The position numbers and the translations under genes are program-made. From positions 1 through 35,961 of the forward strand of contig DYJM01000010.1 of the NCBI GenBank assembly GCA_020723125.1: a DNA stretch of 35,961 nt, read 5' to 3'. The notes under the pieces were generated by a model. The model was not told where the DNA came from. It did not search any database and saw only the letters and a program-made list of their open reading frames with translations. Positions 1 to 8,239 of this stretch are shown here, piece by piece (position 1 is the stretch's first letter; every line of letters begins with the position of its first letter). The stretch comes from Acidithiobacillus ferrivorans (GTDB lineage Bacteria > Pseudomonadota > Gammaproteobacteria > Acidithiobacillales > Acidithiobacillaceae).

Positions 1-1374
1 ACCCACTTCGATAATCTCAAAATCAATTCCCAGCATCGGCGCATTGTCATGGCGGCGGGGCTCGGAATTTTTCTGGATGGTTATGATCTTTCCATCATTG
101 CCGTGGCCTTGTTGCTACTCAAACCGCAATGGCATCTGGGGGCCGTTCAGACCGGTCTGTTGGGTGCCGCCACTCTCGCGGGGGCAGCTTTGGGCGGGCT
201 GATCGGTGGCCGTATTGCCGATCGCTATGGTCGCAAAATCCTTTATTTGGTGGATGTTGCCACTTTTTTTATTGCCGCCGTCCTTTCCGGCCTCGCCTGG
301 GATGTCAGCTCCCTCATTGTATTGCGCTTCATATTGGGTATTGGCGTCGGTATGGACTACCCTTTGAGTTCCAGCTACATCGCTGAATTCATGCCCAAAA
401 TGCAACGGGGCAGCGGCCTTTCCTGGGCTTTTACCCTATGGATGATTGGGGCAGCCGTTTCCGCTGTCATCGGGTTGCTGCTTTTGCAAACCGGCCCTGA
501 AGCCTGGCGCTGGATGTTCATCAGTGGTGCCTTACCCGCACTTGCTGTCCTCTGGTTACGCCGCAATCTCCCGGAAACCCCGCGCTGGTATATTGCCCAC
601 AACCGTCCTCAGGACGCCTTACGGGTTCTGCGCCAAATTTCTCCGGAAGCCGACAGTCAGGCACTGCATGCGGCAATTGCTGCCCAGAAACAGGATGAAC
701 AACCCATTCGCGCCTGGGCAACCCTGTTTCAACCCGCCTGGATGCGCCGGACCTTATTGATATTGATTCCCTGGATGATGATGGATATCAGTGGATATGG
801 TCTGATTATTTATCTGCCTACCCTGCTGGGCAGTTTTGGCGTGCATTCTCATACTGCCGCGCTCCTGTGGAATGTCATTTTCGATCTGGTTGCGCTGGGT
901 GGAATTGCGCTTCTGGCCTTGACTACCCGCAAAATTGGTCGTCTTCTGCCCCAGAATATTGGCTTTGCTCTGGATGTGCTGTTTTTGGGCACGCTCGGAC
1001 TGGTGGCGCTGGTCGCACAACCGCCCCTCTGGTTACTGGCCATCACCTTGTTTGGTTACACCTTTTTCAATAATTTTGGCCCCGGATCCACCACCTGGTT
1101 TTTACCGGTGGAATTGTTTCCCACCGATTTGCGAGCTTCGGCACATGGTTTGGCTACCGCCTGTTCACGCGTTGCTGCAGCTACTTCTGTATTCCTTCTG
1201 CCCTCAGTACATGCTGCAGTCGGGGATGGCTGGCTTATGTTGATACTGGCTTTTACGGCGCTCATCGGCTTGATCGTGACCATGCTCCTGGGTCGCAACC
1301 TGGAACCCGGAAATCGCAGCCTGGAGGAAATCAGCGAAACAGACCCGGAAGCGGCTCTGCAACCTGCAGCATAG
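1..1374 (+). CDS. MFS transporter, PHS/sugar-porter-like (5' partial)
   Basis: This is a twelve-helix-type inner-membrane secondary transporter of the major facilitator superfamily. The reading frame is open from base 1 (THFDNLKINSQHRR before the first ATG at 49), so the true start lies upstream and the ATG at 49 sits inside TM1. Visible MFS hallmarks are GGRIADRYGRK in the loop after TM2, GIGVGMDYPLSSSYIAEF in TM4, and a C-half motif NNFGPGSTTWFLPVELFPTDLRA. The last motif resembles the GPNTTTFxxPxExFPTRxR signature of phosphate:H+ symporters (PHS family, Pho84-like), so phosphate or a phosphorylated compound is a plausible but unproven substrate. It lies directly upstream of the C-P lyase operon, which lacks its own ABC transporter, but that operon has its own promoter. 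A paralogue lies at 18745-20286. Confidence 0.88.
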   Translation, partial: THFDNLKINSQHRRIVMAAGLGIFLDGYDLSIIAVALLLLKPQWHLGAVQTGLLGAATLAGAALGGLIGGRIADRYGRKILYLVDVATFFIAAVLSGLAWDVSSLIVLRFILGIGVGMDYPLSSSYIAEFMPKMQRGSGLSWAFTLWMIGAAVSAVIGLLLLQTGPEAWRWMFISGALPALAVLWLRRNLPETPRWYIAHNRPQDALRVLRQISPEADSQALHAAIAAQKQDEQPIRAWATLFQPAWMRRTLLILIPWMMMDISGYGLIIYLPTLLGSFGVHSHTAALLWNVIFDLVALGGIALLALTTRKIGRLLPQNIGFALDVLFLGTLGLVALVAQPPLWLLAITLFGYTFFNNFGPGSTTWFLPVELFPTDLRASAHGLATACSRVAAATSVFLLPSVHAAVGDGWLMLILAFTALIGLIVTMLLGRNLEPGNRSLEEISETDPEAALQPAA

Positions 1375-1377
1375 TCA

Positions 1378-1406
1378 TTGCCGGCCAAACTCATGTTTGA
1401 TATGAT
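1378..1406 (+). promoter_or_regulatory. Sigma-70-type promoter of the phn operon
   Basis: TTGCCG (1378-1383), a 17-bp spacer and TATGAT (1401-1406), with a TG extended -10 (TGA just before TATGAT). Transcription should begin near 1412-1414, a short distance before phnG. The position, spacing and extended -10 are seen directly; activity is inferred. Confidence 0.6.
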
Positions 1407-1423
1407 CTGGTCATCTATACAAG
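1407..1423 (+). promoter_or_regulatory. Operator-like site over the phn transcription start (candidate PhnF site)
   Basis: CTGGTCATCTATACAAG lies immediately after the -10. Its reverse complement, CTTGTATAGATGACCAG, has a left half close to the HutC/PhnF-type operator TGGTATAGACCA and an ACCA right half displaced by about three bases. Its placement over the predicted start site would suit repression by PhnF, the last gene of the operon. The symmetry is imperfect, so this is a candidate only. Confidence 0.35.
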
Positions 1424-1435
1424 ATGAAGATTGCT

Positions 1436-1906
1436 ATGCCCAACAGCCCAAAGCCCACCCTGCATTCAGTAGTGCAACGCCCAGACTGGATGCGGGAACT
1501 GGCTGTAGCCAGTCTGGAAGATTTCCAGATGATTTCAGCCGTGGTGAAAAGCTGGCCAAATTATCAGATACTGGAAGGCCCGGAACTTGGCAGCATCATG
1601 ATTCATGGACGCATTGCCGGAAACGGCTCACCCTTTCCGGTGGGAGAATGCAGCATCACCCGCTGTATGGTGGAAGATGCCCAGGGCCATACCGGATATT
1701 CCTGGATATTGGGGCAGGCAACTGAAAGAGCATTGTGGGCCGCCCGTTGGGATGCCTTGCTGCAAGATTCCGCCCGTTTTCAAGATCTGTGGCATCAGGC
1801 AATTCAGCCCTTGCAACAAAAACGCCTACGCAACGAACAGGCCGTCGCGGATAAAATGCAGCGTACCCAGGTTCAGTTTTTCAGCATGGAAAACATGCGC
1901 GCATGA
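1436..1906 (+). CDS. phnG: C-P lyase core subunit PhnG
   Basis: PhnG is a subunit of the PhnGHIJ carbon-phosphorus lyase core complex, which with PhnI couples alkylphosphonate to the ribose of ATP with loss of adenine. The protein shows the family pattern GECSITRC near the middle followed by a GYSWILGQ stretch and a helical C-terminus. Its length of about 156 aa is typical. The ORF track starts at 1424, but that ATG has no ribosome-binding site. The ATG at 1436 (MPNSPKP) has GAAG a few bases upstream and is preferred. It is the first gene of the operon and its stop overlaps the phnH start (ATGA), implying translational coupling. Confidence 0.92.
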   Translation: MPNSPKPTLHSVVQRPDWMRELAVASLEDFQMISAVVKSWPNYQILEGPELGSIMIHGRIAGNGSPFPVGECSITRCMVEDAQGHTGYSWILGQATERALWAARWDALLQDSARFQDLWHQAIQPLQQKRLRNEQAVADKMQRTQVQFFSMENMRA

Positions 1907-2475
1907 ACAGCAGGCAAAACCAGCAGGTTTTCAGAACCCTGTTAAATGCCATGTCCGCACCCGGTAAAACTTTTGCGTTCGACACAGCAGAATGGTCTGA
2001 CAGACTGTCTTCAGCCCCCTTATCTCCTGCCTGTGCAGCTATTTGCCTGAGCTTGCTAGACATGACCAGCCCGGTCAGTCTTTTCCAGATGCCTGAATCT
2101 GTAGCGCCCTGGCTACGCAGGCACTGCCGGGTCCCCATAAGTTCGCCAGAACAGGCTGTATTTGCCCTTGGCATGGGTAAGCACTGGGACTGGGACCGAA
2201 ACCTGCTGAATATCGGCAGTGAAGAAGAACCGGAAAAAGGCGCCACCCTGATTCTGGAGCTGGACAGCCTGGACGGTGGAGCGCCTCTGCAGTTGACTGG
2301 TCCCGGCATTGCCAGCAGCCAGACAGCCGCACCCCGGCTCGCATCCGGATTCGTGAACTTCTGGCATAAGCAGCAGGGCCTTTATCCGCGCGGGATCGAT
2401 CTGATCTTATGTTGCGGGAATGAATGCCTGTGCCTGCCCCGCTCCATCAGCATTCATGCCGATAGGGAGAATTAA
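1903..2475 (+). CDS. phnH: C-P lyase core subunit PhnH
   Basis: PhnH is a structural subunit of the cytoplasmic PhnGHIJ core complex needed for phosphonate breakdown. Recognisable family features are the N-terminal FRTLLNAMSAPGK motif, GPGI around residue 128, and the C-terminal YPRGIDLILC and LPRS stretches. The length (190 aa) is normal. It overlaps phnG by four bases and is followed by phnI after three bases, so the stoichiometric core subunits are translated as a unit. Nothing is missing or disrupted. Confidence 0.93.
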   Translation: MNSRQNQQVFRTLLNAMSAPGKTFAFDTAEWSDRLSSAPLSPACAAICLSLLDMTSPVSLFQMPESVAPWLRRHCRVPISSPEQAVFALGMGKHWDWDRNLLNIGSEEEPEKGATLILELDSLDGGAPLQLTGPGIASSQTAAPRLASGFVNFWHKQQGLYPRGIDLILCCGNECLCLPRSISIHADREN

Positions 2476-2478
2476 GTC

Positions 2479-3585
2479 ATGTCCTATGTAGCCGCCAAAG
2501 GCGGTGCCCAGGCCATTCACGCCGCCCACCAACTGGTTGCCGAAAGAAATGCACCTAATCCTGACGACCTGCAGGCGCAAATCGCCCGGCACCTGCATCT
2601 GGGCATTGATCGCATCATGGCCGAAGCCTCGCTGTACGACCGGGATATTGCCGCAAAAGCCCTTCTGCAAGCGCAGGGCGACAGTATCGAGGCGGTATTT
2701 ATCGTCCGCGCCTATCGCGCCACATTAAGTCGTTTTCTGGATGCGCTTCCCCTCAATCTTGGCCAGGCCCATTTGCAAAGACATATATCTGCTGCCTTCA
2801 AGGACGTTCCCGGCGGCCAGCAACTGGGAGCCACCTATGATTACTCCCATCGTCTGCTCGGTTATTTCCAGAATCTGCCCGCGCAGGACGAAGCAGAAGC
2901 TTCCCCCGCCACCTCCGGCACCCATCCAAAAGCCACACTGAACAAAACCGGCGTCATGGAACTTCTCGAAACAGAAGGTCTGATTGAAAAAAACTCTGGC
3001 GAAGCAGCAGATGCCGAAAATCGGGACATCACCCAAATCCCGCCCGGTTTCCCAGCCAGTCGTGCCCAGCGCCTGCAGACATTGGCGCGGGCCGATGAAG
3101 GTTTTGTGCTCGGCATGGCCTACTCTACCCAACGCGGCTATGGGCAAAATCACCCCTTTATTGCCGAATTGAGCCATGGCTCCGTCAATGTCGAAATCTG
3201 CCCGCCAGAACTGGGCTTCAGCCTCTGCATAGGCAGCATAGAAATGACGGAATGTCAGATGATCAACCAATTCCAGGGAGACTCTCCGGACACTGCTACC
3301 TTTACCCGAGGCTACGGACTGGTTTTCGGACACAATGAACGCAAGGCCATCGCCATGGCGTTGCTCGATCGTGCCTTGCGCGCCCGGGAACTTGGCGAAA
3401 AGGTGGAAGCGCCTGCACAGGATGAAGAATTCGTGCTCAGTCATTGTGACAATGTGGAAGCCACCGGTTTTGTGGAACATCTGAAACTTCCCCACCATGT
3501 GGATTTTCAGAGTGAAATTTCGACATTACGGGCTTTGCGCGCCCAATCACCCGGCACAACGGTAAAACACGATGATGCCCTATAA
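2479..3585 (+). CDS. phnI: C-P lyase core subunit PhnI (phosphonate-ribosyl transferase)
   Basis: PhnI is the nucleosidase-like subunit of the C-P lyase core. With PhnG, PhnH and PhnL it displaces adenine from ATP by methylphosphonate to give a ribose-1-phosphonate 5-triphosphate (family knowledge). The N-terminus MSYVAAKGGAQAIHAAHQL and the central ELSHGSVNVEI, TFTRGYGLVFGHNERKAIAMALLDRAL and HCDNVEATGFVEHLKLPHHVDFQSE blocks are strongly family-typical, and 368 aa is the expected size. A proline- and alanine-rich stretch around residues 140-165 looks like a loop. The 3' end overlaps phnJ by 14 bases. Confidence 0.95.
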   Translation: MSYVAAKGGAQAIHAAHQLVAERNAPNPDDLQAQIARHLHLGIDRIMAEASLYDRDIAAKALLQAQGDSIEAVFIVRAYRATLSRFLDALPLNLGQAHLQRHISAAFKDVPGGQQLGATYDYSHRLLGYFQNLPAQDEAEASPATSGTHPKATLNKTGVMELLETEGLIEKNSGEAADAENRDITQIPPGFPASRAQRLQTLARADEGFVLGMAYSTQRGYGQNHPFIAELSHGSVNVEICPPELGFSLCIGSIEMTECQMINQFQGDSPDTATFTRGYGLVFGHNERKAIAMALLDRALRARELGEKVEAPAQDEEFVLSHCDNVEATGFVEHLKLPHHVDFQSEISTLRALRAQSPGTTVKHDDAL

Positions 3586-4399
3586 CTTTGCCTATCTCGA
3601 TGAAAACAGCAAGCGGGCCATCCGCCGCAGCCTGCTCAAAGCGGTTGCCATTCCCGGCCACCAGATTGCCTTTGCCAGCCGGGAAATGCCGCTGCCCTAT
3701 GGTTGGGGAACCGGAGGCATCCAGGTAACCGCCGCCATTATCGGGAAGGATGACATTCTCAAAGTCATCGATCAGGGCGCCGATGACACCACCAATGCCG
3801 TTTCCATCCGGCAATTTTTTCAGACGGTAGCCGGAATCGCCACGACGACCGACACCCGGCAGGCCAGCATCATCCAGACCCGCCACCGGATCCCGGAAAC
3901 AGCACTGCGCGCCGACCAGATCATCGTCTATCAGGTCCCCATGCCTGAGCCACTCTTCAAGCTGGAACCACGCCGCACGGAAACCCGCGTTTTGCACGCC
4001 ATGGCCGATTACAGCCTGATGTACTTACAACTTTATGACCATATTACCCGCTATGGTCGCGTGGCTATCGGCTATGATTACCCCGTCATGGTGCATGACC
4101 GCTATCTGATGTCGCCCTCCCCCATTCCGGCTTTTGATGTTCCGAAAATGCACATGAATCCCGCCCTGCAACTTTTTGGTGCCGGCCGCGAAAAACGCCT
4201 CTACGCCGTTCCTCCGTATACCCGTGTCGTACCTCTGGCCTTTGCGGATTACCCCTTTACTCCGCTGCAGGCGCAAGCGCCCTGTGCGCTCTGTGGATCG
4301 ACCAGCTCCTACAAGGACGAAATCATTCTCGATGACAGCGGCAAAAGACAGTTTGTCTGTTCCGACACCGACTATTGCGGGAAAACATCATGCAAGTGA
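3572..4399 (+). CDS. phnJ: C-P lyase PhnJ (radical SAM alpha-D-ribose 1-methylphosphonate 5-phosphate C-P lyase)
   Basis: PhnJ is the catalytic radical-SAM subunit that cleaves the C-P bond, releasing the alkane and ribose 1,2-cyclic phosphate 5-phosphate. Its hallmark Cys pattern CX2CX21CX5C is intact at residues 238, 241, 263 and 269 (CALCG ... FVCSDTDYC); three of these hold the 4Fe-4S cluster and the other takes part in thiyl chemistry. Gly29 in AIPG matches the glycine that carries the radical in E. coli (Gly32). The block REMPLPYGWGTGGIQ and KVIDQGADDTTNAVSIR are near-universal. At 275 aa it is slightly short at the C-terminus compared with the E. coli enzyme. It overlaps phnI (14 nt) and phnK (10 nt), so it is predicted to be active. 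Confidence 0.97.
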   Translation: MMPYNFAYLDENSKRAIRRSLLKAVAIPGHQIAFASREMPLPYGWGTGGIQVTAAIIGKDDILKVIDQGADDTTNAVSIRQFFQTVAGIATTTDTRQASIIQTRHRIPETALRADQIIVYQVPMPEPLFKLEPRRTETRVLHAMADYSLMYLQLYDHITRYGRVAIGYDYPVMVHDRYLMSPSPIPAFDVPKMHMNPALQLFGAGREKRLYAVPPYTRVVPLAFADYPFTPLQAQAPCALCGSTSSYKDEIILDDSGKRQFVCSDTDYCGKTSCK

Positions 4400-5172
4400 A
4401 CACTCAACCCGCGCTGATGGTCCGCGATCTGCATTTTCAGTACGGCAAGCAGCCAGTGATTCGTCAGCTGTCTCTGGAATTATATCCTGGCGAGGTCCTC
4501 GCCATTGTTGGCGAAAGCGGTTCGGGCAAATCCACCTTGCTGAACCTGCTTTACGGCACCTTGTCGCCCACTCAGGGCACAATACAGGCCAGCACTCCGG
4601 ATCTGGGCCTGTATCCTGTCTCTGCACTCAGCAGACAGGCACTCCGGCATCTGCAACGCACGGCCTGGGGTTTTGTCTGCCAGAACCCCCGCGATGCCCT
4701 GCACATGGAAATCAGCGCCGGCGGCAATATCGTTGAAAGACGCATGATCATGGGCCTGCGCCATTATGGGCAATTGCGCGAGGAAGCCCTGTACTGGCTG
4801 CAAAAAGTGGAAATTGACCCGGCCCGCCTGGATGATTTACCCGAAACTTTTTCTGGCGGCATGTTGCAGCGCCTGCAGATTGCCCGCACACTCATCAGCC
4901 AGCCCGCCCTGCTCTATCTGGACGAACCCACCAGCGGTCTGGATGTTTCCGTACAGGCCGCCTTGCTGGACCTGCTCCGCAAACTGGTGATTGCGGAAAA
5001 TATGGCGGTAGTGCTGGTTACCCATGATCTGGCAGTAGCCCGCCTCCTCGCCCAGCGCATTGCGGTCATGCGTCAGGGCGAAATCATCGAAGAAGGGCTG
5101 GCCGATCAGGTGCTGGATGATCCGCAACATCCTTACACCCAACTTTTGGTCAGTTCGGTGCTCCCGGCATGA
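4390..5172 (+). CDS. phnK: C-P lyase ABC-type ATPase PhnK
   Basis: PhnK is an ABC-family ATPase that docks on the PhnGHIJ core rather than acting in transport. Walker A GESGSGKST lies at residues 41-49, the signature SGGMLQR at 155-161 and Walker B LLYLDEP at 174-180, followed by the H-loop VTHD. The ORF track begins at a TTG (4375) inside phnJ. The ATG at 4390 (MQVNTQPAL) follows CGGGAAAA and gives the usual N-terminus, so it is preferred. Length 260 aa. It is joined to phnL by an ATGA overlap. No membrane partner is present, consistent with the non-transport role. Confidence 0.93.
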   Translation: MQVNTQPALMVRDLHFQYGKQPVIRQLSLELYPGEVLAIVGESGSGKSTLLNLLYGTLSPTQGTIQASTPDLGLYPVSALSRQALRHLQRTAWGFVCQNPRDALHMEISAGGNIVERRMIMGLRHYGQLREEALYWLQKVEIDPARLDDLPETFSGGMLQRLQIARTLISQPALLYLDEPTSGLDVSVQAALLDLLRKLVIAENMAVVLVTHDLAVARLLAQRIAVMRQGEIIEEGLADQVLDDPQHPYTQLLVSSVLPA

Positions 5173-5867
5173 ATATTCTGGAAATCGAACAACTCAGCAA
5201 AAAATTTGTGTTGCATCTGCGTGGTGGTTTGAATCTGCCTATTTTGCGCCGTATACAATTGAGCATTGCGGCCGGTGAATGCGTCGCGCTGGTCGGCGCC
5301 TCAGGTAGTGGAAAATCATCCCTGCTGAGAACAATATATGGGAATTATCGGGCAGAATCCGGTGCCATCCGCCTGCGCAACGGGCAGAATATGGTGGATA
5401 TTTTGCAAAGCAGCCCCCGCGAAATCATCGCGTTGCGGCGACAGGTCATGGCTTATGCCAGCCAGTTTCTGCGGGTCATTCCCAGAGTCTCCACCCTGGA
5501 GCTGGTGGCGCAACCGCTGACCGATCAGGGCATCAATACACAAACGGCCATAAAACGCGCCACTGAGATATTGCTGGAATTGAATCTGCCGCAACACCTG
5601 CACGCCCTGCCTCCCGCCACCTTTTCCGGGGGCGAACAGCAACGGGTGAATCTGGCCAGAGCTTTTATCGGTCAACACCCCCTGATTCTGCTCGATGAAC
5701 CGACAGCTTCCCTGGATGGTCGCAATGCCACAGCGGTCAAAAACAAGATTCTTCAAGCCAAAAAAACCGGGCGGGCGGTGCTGGCGGCATTTCACGACCC
5801 CGACTTTATCGCTCAGGTGGCTGATCGCCAATATTCCATCCCATCCCTTTCGGAGCCTGTCCCATGA
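5169..5867 (+). CDS. phnL: C-P lyase ABC-type ATPase PhnL
   Basis: PhnL is the second ABC ATPase of the C-P lyase system, required with PhnGHI for forming the ribose-phosphonate intermediate. Walker A GASGSGKSS is at residues 43-51, the signature SGGEQQR at 153-159 and Walker B LILLDEP at 172-178, with an FHDPD switch-histidine segment near the end. At 232 aa it is the usual compact size. Four-base overlaps join it to both phnK and phnM, so it is part of one translationally coupled transcript. Confidence 0.93.
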   Translation: MNILEIEQLSKKFVLHLRGGLNLPILRRIQLSIAAGECVALVGASGSGKSSLLRTIYGNYRAESGAIRLRNGQNMVDILQSSPREIIALRRQVMAYASQFLRVIPRVSTLELVAQPLTDQGINTQTAIKRATEILLELNLPQHLHALPPATFSGGEQQRVNLARAFIGQHPLILLDEPTASLDGRNATAVKNKILQAKKTGRAVLAAFHDPDFIAQVADRQYSIPSLSEPVP

Positions 5868-7003
5868 AAACCCTGACCTTCAGTAATTTCCGTATGGTTC
5901 TGGAAGATCGCATTGTTCATGGCGCTCTGACCCTGGATGAAAACGGCAAAATCACAGCGCTGGAAGAAGACCCGCATCCCCGACCCGGCAGTGAAGACGG
6001 ACAGGGCGACTGGTTGTTGCCCGGACTGGTGGATCTGCACACCGACAATCTCGAACGCCAGGTACAGCCGCGCAGCAACGTGCGCTGGCCTTCCCGTTCC
6101 GCTTTTCTGGCCCATGACAGCCAGTGTGCGGCCGCAGGCATCACCACCGTGGCAGATGCCCTTTGTGTCGGAGATGCCGGCTTTGAAAGCCAGCGTATCC
6201 AAACCCTTCGCGATGCGCTTGTAGATCTTACTTTTCTGGATGAACAAGGGTTATTACGTTCCGACCACGTGCTGCATCTGCGCTGTGAACTCCCCACACC
6301 CAATATGCAACAATTGTTTGAAACGGCAATGGCGCAAGCCCCCGTTCACATGATCAGCATCATGGACCACACCCCCGGTGTCGGTCAGCATGCCAATCTC
6401 GACAAATTCCGCGAAGGACGGCGTGGTGATGGATATAGCGAGGCCGAACTGGACCAGATGATTGTGGAAGCCCAGCAGCGTCGGGAAATGCATAGTGAAA
6501 TCAATCGTCATTATCTTCTCGAAAAATTGCACGGGATGGGTTTGCAAATCGCCAGCCATGACGACCGCACCGCCGAAGAAGTTCGCCGAAACGCCGCAGA
6601 GGGTATTCGCATTGCCGAATTCCCGGTGACCCTGGAAGCGGCACAGGAAGCCAGAAAACTCGGCATGGCCACCGTTGCAGGGGCGCCCAACGTGGTGCGC
6701 GGTGGCTCCCATTCCGGCAATGTCGCCGTGCGCGATCTGGTTGCCGCCGGACTGGTGGATGTGCTCGCCTCGGACTACGTCCCCCACGCCATGCTGGAAG
6801 CGGTCTTTGCTCTGACTCGCATGGGCCTGATCAAGCTCCCTGAAGCGGTGCAGATGGTCAGCCTCGCCCCGGCCCGCATGCTCGGGCTGGAAGATCGTGG
6901 CGCGCTGCAAATCGGCATGCGCGGCGACCTGCTCCGGGTGCGCGATTTCGACAACCATCCTTTATTGCGTGCAGTCTGGAAAGCCGGAGAAAGAATTGCC
7001 TGA
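5864..7003 (+). CDS. phnM: Alpha-D-ribose 1-methylphosphonate 5-triphosphate diphosphatase PhnM
   Basis: PhnM is an amidohydrolase-superfamily enzyme that removes pyrophosphate from the ribose-phosphonate triphosphate before C-P cleavage. The N-terminal metal motif appears as LLPGLVDLHTDNLE (HTD at residues 59-61). Further family blocks are SIMDHTPGVGQ, IASHDDRT, EFPVTLEAA, GAPNVVRGGSHSGN and LASDYVPHAMLEAVF, giving the second-shell metal and substrate residues. The length (379 aa) is normal. It overlaps phnL by four bases and is followed within a few bases by a DUF1045 gene. Confidence 0.95.
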   Translation: MKTLTFSNFRMVLEDRIVHGALTLDENGKITALEEDPHPRPGSEDGQGDWLLPGLVDLHTDNLERQVQPRSNVRWPSRSAFLAHDSQCAAAGITTVADALCVGDAGFESQRIQTLRDALVDLTFLDEQGLLRSDHVLHLRCELPTPNMQQLFETAMAQAPVHMISIMDHTPGVGQHANLDKFREGRRGDGYSEAELDQMIVEAQQRREMHSEINRHYLLEKLHGMGLQIASHDDRTAEEVRRNAAEGIRIAEFPVTLEAAQEARKLGMATVAGAPNVVRGGSHSGNVAVRDLVAAGLVDVLASDYVPHAMLEAVFALTRMGLIKLPEAVQMVSLAPARMLGLEDRGALQIGMRGDLLRVRDFDNHPLLRAVWKAGERIA

Positions 7004-7007
7004 ATCC

Positions 7008-7694
7008 ATGCGTGTCGCCATTTATTACGTACCAGAAGCCGATGATCCCTTGTGGATAGCAGGCAGCCATTGGTTGGGTTGGGATTCCGAAACGGCGCAG
7101 ACCAGACAGCGGCCCTCGATTCAAGGCCTTGCAGAAGCTTCACGACGCGCCAGTCGTTATGGCTTCCATGCCACCATCAAAGCCCCCATGCCCTTGCAGG
7201 GCAAGCTGGACGATCTGGTTGCAACACTGGAACAACAGCTCGCAGATACTCCGGCTTTTTTCCTGCCTCCCCTGCAATTGGTTCAGGATGAAGGCTTTGT
7301 TGCCCTGCGGCTCAGTCAGCCCTGTCCTGAACTGCACGCATTGGCAGATGCCTGCGTGCGCAACCTGGAACCCTGGCGGCGGCCCTACACTGACGAGGAA
7401 ATTTCGGCAAGAAGCCAGAAGTTAAAGCTTCCCCGGCAGCGCGAATACCTGGAACGATGGGGCTATCCGTATGTATTTGAAGAGTTTGTTTTTCACATGA
7501 CGCTCAGTGACCAGCAACCGGACGCGCGCTTGCTGACAATCGCCAAAGAGTATTTTGGTGACATCCCCAGGCGGCCACGCCGCTTGCAGAGCCTCGCATT
7601 AGCCTGTGAAACAGACCCGAACGCACCCTTCACCCTTTTGCGTCGTCTGCCCCTCGCTCCGGCGATACCCGCCCCCCAGCAAAATAAATCATGA
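7008..7694 (+). CDS. DUF1045 putative 2H-phosphoesterase of phosphonate metabolism
   Basis: This 228-aa cytosolic protein belongs to the DUF1045 family often found in C-P lyase operons. It carries the two HxT signatures of the 2H phosphoesterase superfamily, FHATIK (His54/Thr56) and FHMTLS (His163/Thr165), which act on 2',3'- or 1,2-cyclic phosphates in relatives. No phnP is visible in this operon, and the gene sits between phnM and phnN, exactly where the cyclic phosphate product of C-P lyase must be opened. Replacement of PhnP is therefore the leading inference. Start: ATG 7008 gives the usual MRxAIYY N-terminus. A TTG at 6996, with GGAGAAAG seven bases before it and overlapping the phnM stop, is a credible alternative. 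Confidence 0.85.
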   Translation: MRVAIYYVPEADDPLWIAGSHWLGWDSETAQTRQRPSIQGLAEASRRASRYGFHATIKAPMPLQGKLDDLVATLEQQLADTPAFFLPPLQLVQDEGFVALRLSQPCPELHALADACVRNLEPWRRPYTDEEISARSQKLKLPRQREYLERWGYPYVFEEFVFHMTLSDQQPDARLLTIAKEYFGDIPRRPRRLQSLALACETDPNAPFTLLRRLPLAPAIPAPQQNKS

Positions 7695-8239
7695 AGCCCC
7701 TGCTGGTTCTGGTAGTGGGTCCTTCCGGTGCGGGCAAGGATTCAGTTATTCGCGGCGCAGAAGCCACATTGAAAAATGACCCACGCTTTTATTTCGCCCG
7801 GCGAATGGTTACCCGCAATACTCCACAGGCTGGAGAAATCAACATCAGTGCCGAAGCGTTCAGACAACGCGCTGAATCCGGCTATTTTGCCAAAACCTGG
7901 GATGCGCACCAGCTATCCTACGGCCTGCCCCGGTCGGAATTGCAGCCCCAAAACGCCGTTGTGCAAATCATCATTGCCAATGTTTCACGCACCGTATTGA
8001 ATGACCTGCTTGCGGAATATGGTGGACATGTTTTATATATCACCGCTTCATCAACCGAAATTCGCCGCCGCCTGGAAAAACGTCATCGTGAAAGTGCTGC
8101 ATCCATCAACGACCGCCTGCGTCGTCACATACCCCTGTCTGAGCAGTTGCCCATGACCACCATCCGCAACGATGGATTGCTGGAAGAGGCCATCAAACAA
8201 TGTGTGCACAGCCTCATCGGTTTGGTGGAACGCCCATGA
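7691..8239 (+). CDS. phnN: Ribose 1,5-bisphosphate phosphokinase PhnN
   Basis: PhnN phosphorylates ribose 1,5-bisphosphate with ATP to make PRPP, returning the C-P lyase ribose to nucleotide metabolism. It is a guanylate-kinase-like P-loop protein: Walker A GPSGAGKDS at residues 10-18, RRMVTRNT in the nucleotide-binding region, and the lid RRRLEKRHRES. The length (182 aa) is standard. An ATGA overlap joins it to the DUF1045 gene and another joins it to phnF. Confidence 0.93.
   Translation: MKPLLVLVVGPSGAGKDSVIRGAEATLKNDPRFYFARRMVTRNTPQAGEINISAEAFRQRAESGYFAKTWDAHQLSYGLPRSELQPQNAVVQIIIANVSRTVLNDLLAEYGGHVLYITASSTEIRRRLEKRHRESAASINDRLRRHIPLSEQLPMTTIRNDGLLEEAIKQCVHSLIGLVERP

Noticed and set aside
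2725-3498. 257-aa ORF (-)
   Set aside because: Shadow of phnI on the other strand.
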